Shown here: piece by piece, positions 47,595-58,472 of the stretch
Layout: the number at the start of each line of letters is the position of its first letter
How positions within the stretch are numbered: the first letter of the stretch is position 1
Assembly: GCA_021234155.1 (NCBI GenBank)
Contig: JAJEKV010000014.1
Location: 14,804,494-14,868,493, forward strand
Direction: 5' to 3'
Origin: Isoetes taiwanensis
Lineage: Eukaryota; Streptophyta; Lycopodiopsida; Isoetales; Isoetaceae
DNA length: 64,000 nucleotides
Made by a program: the position numbers and the translations under genes
Notes under the pieces: model-generated
What the model saw: the letters and a program-made list of their open reading frames with translations, nothing else
Told to the model about the DNA's origin: nothing
Database searches by the model: none

Positions 47595-50290
47595 TCATCT
47601 TAGACAACCTTTCGCATGTAAACTGTAATGTAAAGTCACTATGAAGAGCATCTCAGGATCTGCACAAAGCTTAAAGGAAGGAAGGAAGTATATTTTAACG
47701 TCCGCGGAGGCCAAACTTGACCTATGAGATGGTACATGCAGTATACAAAGCAGATAAAACCACACCAAAAAGACAAATGCTACTATACAATGTGTCCCTA
47801 CTATCGATGAAAAACCCCACATGGGAGGAAAACCCCGGTAGTAGGCTCTCGATCCCTTTGTCCCGCGGAGGGATTTTCTCGACGGTGCAAAATGTAGGAT
47901 GCGAGACGGCAAACCATTGGCGATGCCAAGAATTGATGCAAAGAAGGTTCTCGTAGCATCTAAGATCGCAAGATGTGTTGCCTTGATATGCGATATGTCG
48001 ACACTCTTTGCAAAGCATGGCGCCATCCTCATCGGTCCGCAGATGTGGCAACACCGCATATTCTCTCATGCCGGGGATTCTCCTCTCCCTCCATCTGTAG
48101 TCCAACGACTGCTTCAACCTTGAGATGATGGGACCCCGGCCCTCATGGAGGCAATAGCTCCGCTTCTTCATAGATATATGCTTTCAAGCACGGGTGTGGG
48201 CCATGTTCCAGTGTTGGATTAACTTGGCGGTGGTAGTGCTCGCTTTTAGGCTTTGCACGAGTGGTCGTGATCCCACGAGTGGTGGCAAAGCCATTCAGTG
48301 TCCAAATTGCCCCCCCGGCATCGCGATAGACCACATTGCGAACCACCCCGCAAGCAAGCTCCCCCGACATACCCTCTTCTACCGTTGTGGCTTTTGTGCC
48401 AATACCAAAGCCCCTGGGAAGACGCTTGTGCATCCATGCCGGTGACCTTGTGGAAATATGCAAGTCGCTCACAAGATAGCGAATGTTGCGGTGGGCCGAA
48501 CCCACCATATAGCAAAATCGATAAGGCACCGCGGTCCTTGATACCTAGGTCAGATGTTAAAAGGCTTTTGCATCCCTCTAGCTTATCCTGTGTGTTCTTG
48601 CTAATTGTCGACCCGGTGACCCCTACCCCATACAACAATATCGGGTTCAACGAAAGTGCTCAATGTGTGTGCTCTACGCCCAAGCCACATAGGTCTATTC
48701 TCAGAAGTGCCTATTCTCGTGATAGCATATGTGGCTTTCCATCCCCGGGTTAACCCGCCTTTCCACACAAATATCCCATAACATGCTAGAAGAAAAGTCG
48801 ATTCCCGTGATACTTGAAGGTCCTTACAACATCCACCTTCGTCCCCTTTGTAATAGAGATCCGGGATATCATGTCAAGGAGGAGAGGACCGCCAGAGCTT
48901 AGTTTTTTCGCAGTGTTCACCGCCATTCCCCGCTGTGTCACGTAACCCACTAAGAGCATCCAAATGTCAGCCGTGATACTCCCCGGTCAGATGGAATAGC
49001 AAGTCTACATCGCCCCCGAGATAGAGCAATTGCCTTATAATCAGATGCCTCTCGTAGTCAAGGGCCACCGCCTCCCCATGTTCTTGCATCCGTGTCTCCA
49101 ACTTGTCAATGTAGAGACCAAAGAGCTGGAGATAACGGACATCCCCGCTTAACCCCTATGGTGCTAGCAACTCGGCCGATCCGATGCGGTGCAATGCAAA
49201 GATATATCCTATCATAGAGTCTATAGATGACTTTTTGTAAGTCCTGGTGGGGGGTATACAAATACCAAGAATGTCGCTTTACAACAGTCCCGAGGGACCA
49301 GATCATATGCCGCTTTGAAATCTACTTAAACAAAGAGAAGATGTGTCACGCCCAAATTGCGAGTAGAAGCCCATAAGGATTCGAGAGTGAATATATGGTC
49401 GACAGGGAGGGGCAGGTATAAACCCCCGGCTGGCCAATCGCAGACGCTAGCCCAGCCTTCCTCACCAATCGAAGTTAACTTCTCCACCACACCTGCTAAA
49501 AGCTTTGCGAGTAATGGGCTCACCATGATCATGCGGTAGTTCGCCGAATCATCCTTATTACCTGTCTTATGAATTGGGGTGACCTTGCTAACCATCCACT
49601 CCCCGGGGATCCACCTTCTTTATAAGGGATATGCCACCTGCGTGCATAGGGTAGCCGAAAAACCCCTAGTATATGTGTTTCTGATAGGCAAATTTGACCC
49701 CTTTCCGTATGGTTTTACAACTAGAAGAACATCCCAAAACCTTTATGACCCCTAGTATACATACGGAAAAGGGTAAAAAATCGCCCCCTCCCATTGATGC
49801 ACGTGGTTTTGACAGGTTCCACAAGGTGACGCCCCCTTGCATCCACTCCCCCGGGAGGCCCTCCCTTATGGCCTGGTTAATGATTGCTGTCAGAGGCCCT
49901 AGCAAAGCTGGCCCACCCCATTTCAATAACTCGGCTTGAAGTCCCTGCAAGTCCTTCGTTTTGCCATTAGCCAGGTATCTAAGGCCCTGTTGGATGTCTT
50001 CCTCCGTGAGCTGCAGCATTTCTCCTACCTGATCTGGAACCCCAACAGCTGCTCCTGGGGGATCATACAACTCCTCCAAGCGATGCATCCACTAGTCTAT
50101 GGTAATATTGCTGGGTGGTTGATGCCTCTTGTACAACACCCTAGGCCAGAAGGCTTTCGGCTCGGTCATCAACAAATCAAACATGCGCTGCTGATGGTCT
50201 GCAATGTACGCACGCTTTTTGGATTTCAAGAATGCTCTATAGTCCTGAATGGCCTGCCATTCAGGACTATAGAGCCATTTCACGGCGAAG
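47595..50290 (-). mobile_element. 5'-truncated, decayed LINE (non-LTR retrotransposon)
   Basis: Minus strand, right to left. The segment before the RT (EWQAIQDYRAFLKSKKRAYI, then LRYLANGKTKDLQGLQAELL..GPLTAIINQAI at 50,088-49,800) is followed by RT motifs PIHKTGNKDDSANYR and MVSPLLAKL (49,595-49,480), GVKRGCPLSPALWSL (49,145-49,100) and CVTQRGMAVNTAK-like thumb sequence (~48,930). The C-terminal Cys/His region CKECRHIAYQGN..C lies at about 48,020-47,970. The Y/FADD box is not readable. All parts are separated by frameshifts, and the endonuclease is absent, as in typical 5' truncation. RT order and the GCPLSP motif identify a LINE. Confidence 0.85.
50234..50275. repeat. Perfect 19-bp fold-back at the truncated 5' end of the LINE
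   Basis: GCTCTATAGTCCTGAATGG, a 4-nt loop CCTG, then its exact reverse complement. One arm encodes the genuine LINE residues AIQDYRA; the other is its inverted copy and appears as non-homologous LYSPEW. It marks the junction where LINE homology stops. Confidence 0.9.
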
Positions 50291-50372
50291 CTTTTTCTAC
50301 AGTCAACCTGCAGAATTGATGAAAACTAAGCAGTTGATGGAAATTATCAAATGTTAGTGAATTCATGAGTAA

Positions 50373-51034
50373 TCAAATTATAATCAGCAAGAAGAAACAG
50401 ATTTGTTTTCCCTCGCCTTCCTTCTTGACGTTCAACACCCTTAAAATACAATCCCAAGACTGCCATTTTTTCTCCACATATGAAAGTGCTAGACATTGCC
50501 GTCCCTTCTTATTTTTTGGTTCCAGCCATGTCAATTTCACCTTCTTATCCTTCTCGTTAACTGCATAATCCGTGCATACCAGCAACCATCATTTGATGCT
50601 AGATGTGGTGCGACGCTCCGTTTTATAGCTTGGATTGCCACAATATCATCCACAAGAGGCCAGATTGGAACAATGCCACACTTATTCAACTGAAGAAGCC
50701 TATCTGGCAATGTTGTTGTGATAGTTTCAAATGCAATCATTCTCTTATCTTTAGTCGTTCGCATTTGCAGAAGACATATTTCTCGAAGAATATATTGAAC
50801 TTGCAGAATAGATTCATGATTGAATGGCTCCATAGTCGAAGCAAGGATAGGCATCCCACTTGCCTCATCGACTTGGATTTTATTATCTTGGATGTGGTAC
50901 CTGTAATAATCTGCTGCAAAGTATACACTTGTTTCAATGCCTTCTCTGTGGCAAAAAAAAGTACCTGATTTTTCCATACCATTGACCATCCTCTGTATCC
51001 TTTGGATCTTCGTGTTTTGAACTGTTGGCGTCAT
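50373..51034 (-). pseudogene. Unrecognised coding relic, ~215 residues in two frames
   Basis: Minus strand. A frame of 165 residues from 51,034 (GIETSVYFAADYYRYHIQDN, ESILQVQYILREICLLQMRT, then CGIVPIWPLVDDIVAIQAIK) ends near 50,540. A second frame continues with DYAVNEKDKKVKLTWLEPKN, KKGRQCLALSYVEKKW and WDCILRVLN. The switch at about 50,570 follows a CWYA motif and looks like one frameshift in a continuous protein. It sits beside the LINE 5' end but does not resemble LINE ORF1. I do not recognise the family. The even composition argues for a real protein origin. Confidence 0.5.
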
Positions 51035-51854
51035 TGGGATTTAGTAGCTAGTTCTACAATGTCTAGAGAGATCTTCCAACAAAGAAATTTGAAGGATACT
51101 ATTATGCAAGGACCAAATGATGATGATTCAAAACAAAATGCTGTGATAGATGAGCTTCCAAACAGGTTTGCTCATTTATATTTTTATATATTGCTTCTAA
51201 GACTTATAACTGTGTTGTAAAAATAAACTTGTTACTGCTTATTCCGTAAATATTTATGGATATTGTGTGTATGGCATTAGCTTATACTTCCAGCATGGAG
51301 GTATATCCATGGTCTGGTCGTAAGTTCTATGATTTTGGCTTTGTAAGGTTTAGAGACAGATCACAAATAGATCTTGGAATGCATGCACCTGTGTGGTGTA
51401 AGCCTTATGCAAGTTAAGGATTTGCTAGTATGTGTTATCTGATCAATACCATAGATTTGTATGTGCTAGGATGCTTGTAGCATGTCTAGACATCAGTTAT
51501 TTTTTTTAAGTGCTTCGACCACCATTCTAAGAAGGTGATGGTCATTAAAATAATGATTGGTGGTTTCAACATCTTTATAGGAAGTTGTTCGAAGATTTAA
51601 ATAGCGTTATTCCACTTTAGGCTGCTTTGCAGACAAGGTTTGCCCATGTTAAGGTTTAATGTTTGTTGTGCCACTAAGAATAGGAATATGAATTTCACTT
51701 CATCCAGTTCATCATGGCATGATATTTTAATTCTTTTCATGCTATTATTTTTGAGTTGTTTGTCTTATATGGCATTATTTGCAGGTGGCATTTCATCTAA
51801 ATGACACACGTGACACGCCTAACAATTGGAGTCATAGCGTTAATGCGCCCGACA
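51035..51854. other. Intergenic, no gene seen
   Basis: AT-rich, no supported gene; it lies between the unknown relic and the tandem repeat. Confidence 0.45.
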
Positions 51855-53516
51855 ATCCACTTCAAAGGCAGGGAGGGCTGCTAAAATGCAAACCCTACAG
51901 ATTTTGTAGGGTTTAAGTATCGGGATACCAAAGCTACTCCATCTGCTAATCCCACCGTTCAAATGGTAGCTCATCTCCCAAGAAACATCTTCAAAAAGAA
52001 AAAATGGCCATCTCCTGCACGGATGTGCCAAGCCCCAAATTTCCCCCTTTCCGACGTATATAGGCGCACGACGGGGAAATGAAGGGTCGCCCCAGTTCAG
52101 CTGTTCCAGTGAGCTTGAAATGCGGTTTTGACTTCGTATATGAGTTCAAAGCATCTAGTTTACTCCAAAACCAACCAGTAGGAACAACAGAGCCAAACTC
52201 GACTCGCCATGGGCAACTAGTGGACCTTTCACTCAACATATGCTCCCTGCCTAGTGCACTGGTCTAATAAACATAGCATGTACTCGGCAATTCGGACTTT
52301 TGCTCGATCTTCTACTCCTCAAACATGTGTGTTAGGGTAACTCTGCTCCTCTGGATGCAACATCGCACTGGTATTGTCGTTCCGCCTTCCGGGCATGCTC
52401 GAGGTCACGATGTCCAAGCTTTGGAACACGACATCGTCCAAGCAGTGTTTGAACTGGTGCCCGGAGGGCTTTTATTGTTCTCCTCCCTTCGAACCCTCGA
52501 GAAAACCCCGTGATGCAAGCTCACCACTTCAAAGGGTGGAGGGCTGCCAAAATGCAAACCCTATAGATTTTGTAGGGTTTAAGTATCGGGACACCAAAGT
52601 TGCTCCATCTGCTAATCCCACCGTTCAAATGGTAGCTCATATCCCAAGAAATGTCTTCGAAAAGAAAAAATGGCCATCCCCCACACGGATGTGCCAAGCC
52701 CCAAATTTCCCCCTTTCCGACATCCATAGGCGCACGACGGGGAAATGAAGGGTCGCCCCAGTTCGGCTGTTCCAGTGAGCTTGAAATGCAGTTTTGACTT
52801 CATATATGAGTTCAAAGCATCCAATTTACTCCAAAATCAACCAGTAGGAACAACAGAGCCAAACTCGACTCGCCATGGGCAACTAGTGGACCTTTCACTC
52901 AACATATGCTCCCCGTCTAATGCACTGGTCTAATAAACATAGCATGTACTCGGCAATTCGGACTTTTGCTCGATCTTCTACTCCTCAAACATGTGTGTTG
53001 GGGTAACTCGCTTCCTCCGATGCAACACCGCAGACCGGTATTGTCGCCCGTCTTCCTCGCATGCTCGAGGTCACGATGTCCAAGCTTGGAACAATTTTAC
53101 ATCAGGCCCAAGCGGTGTTTGGAACTGGTGCCTGGGAGGGCTTTTATTGTTCTCGCGCCCTTCGAACCCTCGAGGAAACCCTGCAAGCAAGCTCTCAGCC
53201 ACTTCAAAGGCAGGGAGGGCTGCCAAAACACAAACCCTACAGATTTTGTAGGGTTTAAGTATTGGGATACCAAGGCTGCTCCATCTGCTAATCCCACCGT
53301 CAAATGGTACCTCATGTCCCAAGGAACGTTTTCGAAAAGAAAAAATGGCCATCCCCCGCACGGATGTGCCAAGCCCTAAATGCACGGAAATGAAGGGTCG
53401 CCTCAGTTCGGCTATTCCAGTGAGCTTGAAATGCAGTTTTGACTTCGTATATGATTCAAAGCATACTCCAGGGACCAACTAGTAGGACCAACATGTAGCC
53501 AAGCTCGACTCGCCAT
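51855..53516. repeat. Tandem array of a ~670-bp unit, about 2.5 copies
   Basis: Copies begin with CCACTTCAAAGG at 51,856, 52,525 and 53,200; the landmark AACCCTA(C/T)AGATTTTGTA lies at 51,891, 52,557 and 53,233, giving periods of 666 and 676 bp. Copy 3 stops after about 315 bp, at CTCGACTCGCCATG. Copies differ by scattered substitutions and a few indels. Each contains a hairpin AAACCCTACA-GATTT-TGTAGGGTTT (51,890-51,914 in copy 1). No conserved protein frame runs through all copies, so I treat it as non-coding. Confidence 0.88.
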
Positions 53517-54540
53517 GTCTACATAGAACTTGTGTCTAGTGTATTTCTGGAGAATGCTCCCCTAAATAAAATGCAAAGCCTTTAGAAGATGAAATCAAGC
53601 CCAGGGAGTCCCAGTTATCGACCGGCCTTGAATTATATCTTTGACATGTGCCCCAAAAGGCTTTGCCCTACCACAGATGGGCCATCGGCTCGAGGATCGG
53701 ACTCTCTAGTGTGAAGGGAGAGTGAAGTGCTAGGCAATATCACCCCAAGTGGGATTGCCACATTTTTATCTCTATTTGTTGTGTTGTGAAAAAATGTCAT
53801 CGAGGAAATGGCTTTTCTTAATGGTAAGGGTCCTTCCTTGCAGCCTCAGTATTACAGATGGAAGCCACTAATATTTTCTTATTGTTGCCCTTGGGATCTT
53901 CAATGTGAATGTATCAAAATCACTGATGATTTTTTATTATTGCCCTTGGGATTAAGACATATTATCCTGTTCTAGGCGTTTTACCATGTTCCTGCATTAC
54001 CGAACATAAAATGCGAGTAGTATAGTCACAAAAAAAGGACTATAATTAGATGACATAGATCTACAAATAATTCTTTCATCCTAGTCAATACAATAATTGC
54101 AAATTGCAATCAATCAATTTTTGCATGATTTATCTCATGCATTTAGCAATCTCTATGCGAACTCAATACCATTCAGAACAACAAAGATAACACAGATCAT
54201 GCATCATTTAACTCATGCATTTGCCGTCATAACATTTTTTATTCCATGATATGCTGGCAGGATGGAATTTATTCCACGTATGCTGATAGGATGGAAACAA
54301 TGCCTTCAACATGAAGCAAACGTGACCTTTTGAATATAGAAGGTTTCATGGCACATAAAATATAGCCATTGTGGCGGTAAAGCTAGAAGACATTCTGCTT
54401 CTTCAACAATAGGGCGGATTTGGGGTCTGAAAATGGCCCATATCTTGGGTTAAAGATTTCCACGCCGATTTCGGGCCAGACCAATCAGGTTTGCCTTTTT
54501 TTAAAAGTCAAGATACTTCTGGCGGTGTAGAAGGATGAGC
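53517..54540. other. Intergenic, no gene seen
   Basis: No supported coding sequence. A direct repeat of TTATTGCCCTTGGGAT occurs near 53,880 and 53,938. Confidence 0.45.
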
Positions 54541-54560
54541 AAAGCTTACTTGGCATCCAC

Positions 54561-54897
54561 ATGGCGTATTTTCATAGGGGATGCCTGCGCTTTTTTATTG
54601 CAACCATTTTAATGGCCCTGTATTTTTCGGAGTCGCCACGCTTCAAAATAATGGTGAGTTTGACCACGCCATCACCGGGCCACCAACTCCCCTTGTCAAA
54701 TTTGGCGCTAAACTCAGATCGATCTACTCCGGCCTCTTCTACGCATCCTCTCCACCTTCACTCCTCATCCGCAATCCATGTCTCCTGTAATTTCTGTGTT
54801 CTTGCCCCATTTACAGAACTTCCAAGGTCAAGAAGTGGGAGGTTTTGTCTCAATAGGTTCAGGTGAGTATGCCGCCATCAACGAGGGCGCAGCATAG
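54561..54897 (+). pseudogene. Possible small intronless coding relic, unknown
   Basis: Two overlapping plus-strand frames of about 70-100 codons; one reads PALFYCNHFNGPVFFGVATL then FDHAITGPPTPLVKFGAKLR, which is protein-like. No domain is recognised. It is listed because it begins the compact block of similar relics and is followed by the first hairpin about 200 bp on. Confidence 0.3.
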
Positions 54898-55095
54898 AGT
54901 TGTTTAATAAAGGCATCAAACGGGGACACATTGGATAGGTAGGATAAAAGAGTTCAAGTTGAATTCTAGCGGCCGGAAAGTGGAAAGTATAACAATACGA
55001 CATGCATATACCCCTTCTCGATATGGCCAAAGAGCTAATCTCCACCAAAAAAAAATTTTCCCAAAATTGCCCCGCAAATGGTAACCATTTAATCG

Positions 55096-55153
55096 GATCA
55101 CACGACGCCGAAGGCTACTTAACTGCGTAGAGATAGTTTCGCGTCGTGTGATC
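55096..55153. other. Hairpin family copy 1 (58 bp)
   Basis: Left arm GATCACACGACGCCGAA (one extra C), right arm TTCGCGTCGTGTGATC, loop about 25 nt. Arms match those at 57.2, 59.7, 59.9, 62.4 and 62.8 kb; the loop does not. Confidence 0.88.
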
Positions 55154-55514
55154 TCCTTTATCTTTTCATTTCTTTTGTTGACACGTGTTTACAAACAAAT
55201 TTATTGTGTGTTTATGTTTATCGACGTCGTGGATGTCATTCCGCCTAAAGTATTAGTAGTGTACTTGTCGTGGTATCACATAGACATCGGAATTGTCCTT
55301 TTCCAAGGTATGGATGCCGCCACCTTATGGGTATAGGCATCTGGTTTTACGGACATGATTATAACGTAAGGTCGTGAAAACCGAAGCTTGAGGCCGGTTG
55401 AATTGCCCCTTTAAGTGAACTTTGTAAGCCACGTACTAATGAGAACAATGTAATTGCAATGAAGAAACGCATGGACGAGGTGCAAGTGGGAATGTTCAAA
55501 ACGGAGGCGTGAGG

Positions 55515-56053
55515 ATGAGTTTCAAAATCTTCACACCGTTTGAGGTATTTGCTAACATATTCCAGATGGCGCAGAAGTTCGAAAAGCTCAAGACATATAT
55601 GCGCCCCCCCGCCGATTTTGTGGATGGCTTATTTTTTGGTTCCGACTGGATGTTCGATTCCACTAATTATCCGGTCAACTAACAGAGGTCCGCTGTGAAG
55701 TTAAGTCCTCCTTTAAGTTCAGATACTTTCTTCCAAAACAATATTTATAACGTTAATTGTCAACTAGAACGAAGGAAACAAAAAAGAGAGGTCGCACAAC
55801 TTTTGGGAGCCGTTTGAGGACCATAACAGACAATTCGGGGTGGATATTCGAGTATGGAGAGGGGAGGAAGTCATTTATACAACCACCATGGAAAGTTTAA
55901 TGGCCATTATCGAGCTAAGAGTGCTAATGGAGCAGAGAGGAGATTGTCGACGACTTCCATTATTTCATTGATGGCATTAGGGTTGGTTACGTGCAAGAGG
56001 GAAATGTAAAGTTTAGTGAGTTCGCGATCAACAAGAAATTGTCTATCGCCTAG
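55515..56053 (+). pseudogene. Intronless coding relic, unknown protein
   Basis: An ATG at 55,515 opens 55 codons (MSFKIFTPFEVFANIFQMAQ, then YMRPPADFVDGLFFGSDWMF) to a stop at 55,682. After a non-coding-looking middle, another frame gives EEIVDDFHYFIDGIRVGYVQ then EGNVKFSEFAINKKLSIA and a stop at 56,053. The pieces fit a protein of ~170-180 residues broken by at least two frame shifts. Unrecognised; no introns needed. Confidence 0.4.
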
Positions 56054-56235
56054 CGCTTTGAATCTCGATTTTTTATTTGTGTTTTTGTCCGATGTTTTTT
56101 AGGGTTCAGTATTTTGTCCGGATATTTTTTTAGGGTCCGTACAATTATTTAAAAACGCTACCATCATATTTTACTTTTAACTGCTTTTTACTATTTATCT
56201 CTTGCCGCTTGTCTATTTTTTGTCGTTGTTCAGAG

Positions 56236-56242
56236 TATAAAA
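56236..56242 (+). promoter_or_regulatory. TATA box of the H3-like gene
   Basis: TATAAAA starts 25 bp before the ATG at 56,261. If it is used, the 5' leader would be almost absent, which is unusual for a plant nuclear gene. Confidence 0.5.
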
Positions 56243-56260
56243 GCCATCCGCCGAGAAGCC

Positions 56261-57150
56261 ATGGCAAGAACTAAGCAAACCGCAAGGATCCATCCGTGGT
56301 GTAAGGCCAGGTGATTACATTAGTCCGCCTCCTTCATCCGAATCTGAAGTCTCGATAGAGATTCTCCTCCCACCATGCCTACCGTAAGACCTGAAAAAGA
56401 AAACCGTGATGACGACTGGCGGGAGAAGCAGCCCGGAGTAAGTAGGGAGGTGCATTCCGTTCGGGAGAGACGGAGGATGAAAATGTGAGAGACCGGGCGA
56501 AAGCGTAATATGACGCCGATTAATTATTGGGCAGCCGCCTTCTTCTTTTCTTACGCTTCCTCCCCGTGGAGGCGCTTAGGACCTTCAAATCAAAGGAGGA
56601 GGCCCAACGCTTTAAAGGGGAAGGCTACCAGAATGTGAGGAGACGGCCGGAAGAGTCGGGCCGAGGAAATACCGCGAAATGCGGGTGAGGAGACGGCCGA
56701 AGAGTCGGCCGAAGCAAATGTGCCCAAATGATGGGGTGGGTGAGGGTAGTGGCCGGAAGACTAAGCCCCGCATTAAAGCGCCTGAGATTAAGAAGTATCA
56801 AGAGCACCGAGATGGTCATTCCGCCTCCCATTTGCCGTGCTCGGAAAGAGATTCTGCAAGAGTGTGGTGCGATACATCATACCGCATTCTGTAATTCAAG
56901 CAACTGCCTTAAATGCTCTTCAAATGGCTTCGAAGCGGTTGGTGTCGGTCTGTTCGAGGACTCTTGTTTTGCAGCAATACATGCCAAGCGGGTGACTGTC
57001 ATGCCCAAGGACATGCGCCTCGTCTTACACATAAGGGATCCCGAGTACTATGGTCAAAATTTTATGGTTGAATACAAGAAGAAGAAAGACCCCCAGAAAA
57101 AAGGCCGTGAAGTGCCTTTGTGTTTTTTTCATATGTATAAAATTCTTTAA
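56261..57150 (+). pseudogene. Histone H3-like gene with extended N- and C-termini, frameshifted
   Basis: The ATG opens MARTKQTAR, identical to the canonical H3 tail start (R2, K4, R8), then the frame is lost. A ~450-bp Glu/Arg/Pro-rich stretch follows (TVRPEKENRDDDWREKQPGV, EEAQRFKGEGYQNVRRRPEE). The histone fold then appears in shifting frames: KTKPRIKAPEIKKYQ (before alpha-N), KSTEMVIPP (LLIRKLP position), KEILQE, a TALNALQMAS alpha-2 piece, VGVGLFEDSCFAAIHAKR and VTVMPKDMRLV (alpha-3). Instead of ending at RIRGERA it runs on 35 residues, Lys-rich (EYKKKKDPQKKGREV). At least three frameshifts. No introns. It shares VMPKDM.LV with the relic at 21.8 kb. It could be a divergent H3 variant, a CENH3-like gene or a virus-borne histone. 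Confidence 0.78.
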
Positions 57151-57216
57151 TGTAATGGCTTTATAAGCTTAATCTCTTAGTCCATTTCTTTCTTAGAAGC
57201 CTAGATTCGCACTTTG

Positions 57217-57234
57217 TATTTTTTTTTTTTTTTT
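57217..57234. repeat. Poly-T run
   Basis: An uninterrupted run of about 17 T between the H3-like stop and the hairpin. Confidence 0.9.
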
Positions 57235-57247
57235 TGTTATACGCGAG

Positions 57248-57314
57248 GATCACACGACGCGCGGCAAGCATTGTGCTTTTTTGTTGGACATAGTAGTCTT
57301 CGCGTCGTGTGATC
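57248..57314. other. Hairpin family copy 2 (67 bp)
   Basis: GATCACACGACGCG... and ...TTCGCGTCGTGTGATC with a 37-nt loop. It begins 98 bp after the stop codon of the H3-like gene. Confidence 0.9.
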
Positions 57315-57315
57315 C

Positions 57316-57343
57316 AACCCTAACCCTAACCCTAACCCTAAAA
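57316..57343. repeat. Short interstitial telomere-like repeat (AACCCT x4)
   Basis: Four head-to-tail AACCCT units, i.e. TTAGGG-type rather than the TTTAGGG usual in plants, start one base after the hairpin. Confidence 0.85.
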
Positions 57344-57469
57344 TGTACGGACAAATCTCCCCACAACGGCTATGTCCCCTTTCATAATCGACAACGGCTA
57401 CTTGAGTTCAGAAGTGACAACTTTTCACCGCTCCTAAACATCTTCTTGCTTTCGTAAATTCGCTTCGCC

Positions 57470-57890
57470 ATGGATTGTTATGTGAAGTTCTCGAATGGTA
57501 TGCATCCGCCCCACATGACAACGAGGAAGTTGCGCCGATCGCGCGATTTATCCGTTTCTATTGAAAGGAGTTGGACATCATGGCATCGAGCTTGATGCTA
57601 TCGCGAGGTTGTTTTTAGCTTTCACCGGACCGCTTGGTCTCAAAAGACACGCCCTTGCGTATATCCCCTCGGCTCGTGGATTCCAAAACCAGCTCTAGAG
57701 GAGGCGGCTTCCCATTTGCAAACAACCAAGATGTTTTTTCAAGAATGTCCGCAAGAACGGGCTCTCCCCTGGCGCCCTTTGTACTTAAGAAGGTATCTTA
57801 TTTCTCTTTGCCGCTTGCATTTGCTAGTTATTGCATTCGCCGCCAAACCGAAGATACATCGAAACAATGAAATCTTTTAAGCCAAGGGGG
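57470..57890 (+). pseudogene. Intronless coding relic, unknown
   Basis: ATG at 57,470 (MDCYVKFSNGMHPPHMTTRK); after frameshifts the sequence continues HGIELDAIARLFLAFTGPLG, LKRHALAYIPSARGFQNQ and LEEAASHLQTTKMFFQECPQ. The pieces read like one protein of about 135 residues with two or three indels. No domain recognised. A C/T-rich leader precedes the ATG. Confidence 0.4.
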
Positions 57891-57897
57891 TCAGCTT

Positions 57898-58113
57898 ATG
57901 TGTGATGATGCTGACTATGACGAGAAATGGAGATAGATCTACAAGAAGAAGAGCAAGAATGTAGGAGTTTTAGCCGGACGACCGCCTTGGGTGAACCAGA
58001 GGAGGGGAGATGATTCTCAAGGTGATGAGGATGGGGATGAGGATGAAAAGAAGTTGTCCGGACATAACGCCAATTTTAGTGGAAGGCAAAGAATACCTAT
58101 TGCTAAGTGATAT
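57898..58113 (+). pseudogene. Acidic coding relic, unknown
   Basis: ATG at 57,898 opens MCDDADYDEKWR, a stop, then the same frame continues about 58 codons (NVGVLAGRPPWVNQRRGDDS, QGDEDGDEDEKKLSGH) to a TGA near 58,110. A strongly acidic patch resembles a disordered nuclear-protein linker. Unrecognised; one in-frame nonsense mutation. Confidence 0.35.
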
Positions 58114-58169
58114 AATCGAGGAACCCGCCTTTGTTACTTAATGTGTGCTAGGGAAGACGAAGCTTATCA

Positions 58170-58431
58170 AGACCTTGGTTAATGGGTAAACCTAGGCCTA
58201 GATTTTGAAGAGGATTTGGACAAAGAGATGTTTGAAGTGTCTTCTTATACCGGCAATGCTATAAAGCTTAAAGAAGCCTATGAGAGAGGCGGAGTCTCGA
58301 TTTGCTCAAGAGGAGGTGAATCTACCAACGGAAGAAGAATTCCAAATGCGTCTCCGTGCAAAGCGCCAACAGGATCTACTGTGTTTATGTGCCCTTCAAT
58401 CAATCAAGGGCAAAGATAAGCCTCATAGATG
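58170..58431 (+). pseudogene. Coding relic, unknown
   Basis: DFEEDLDKEMFEVSSYTGNA then IKLKEAYER is followed after a one-base shift by AESRFAQEEVNLPTEEEFQM and RLRAKRQQDLLCL, an amphipathic, probably helical stretch. The best continuous reading needs one frameshift near 58,292. No family recognised. Confidence 0.35.
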
Positions 58432-58472
58432 AGGAGAAATGTGAAGAAGATAAGCTTGAGGGTTCTTATTTG

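Noticed and set aside
48143-48753. Independent genes on both strands (128-151 codons)
   Set aside because: The minus-strand frames lie between the RT and C-terminal domains of the LINE and are its frameshifted linker; the plus-strand frames are shadows.
52374-53379. Duplicated protein gene in the tandem repeat
   Set aside because: Frames are not conserved between copies; substitutions and indels ignore codon positions.
57316-57343. Chromosome end
   Set aside because: Only four telomere-like units with ordinary sequence on both sides; interstitial.
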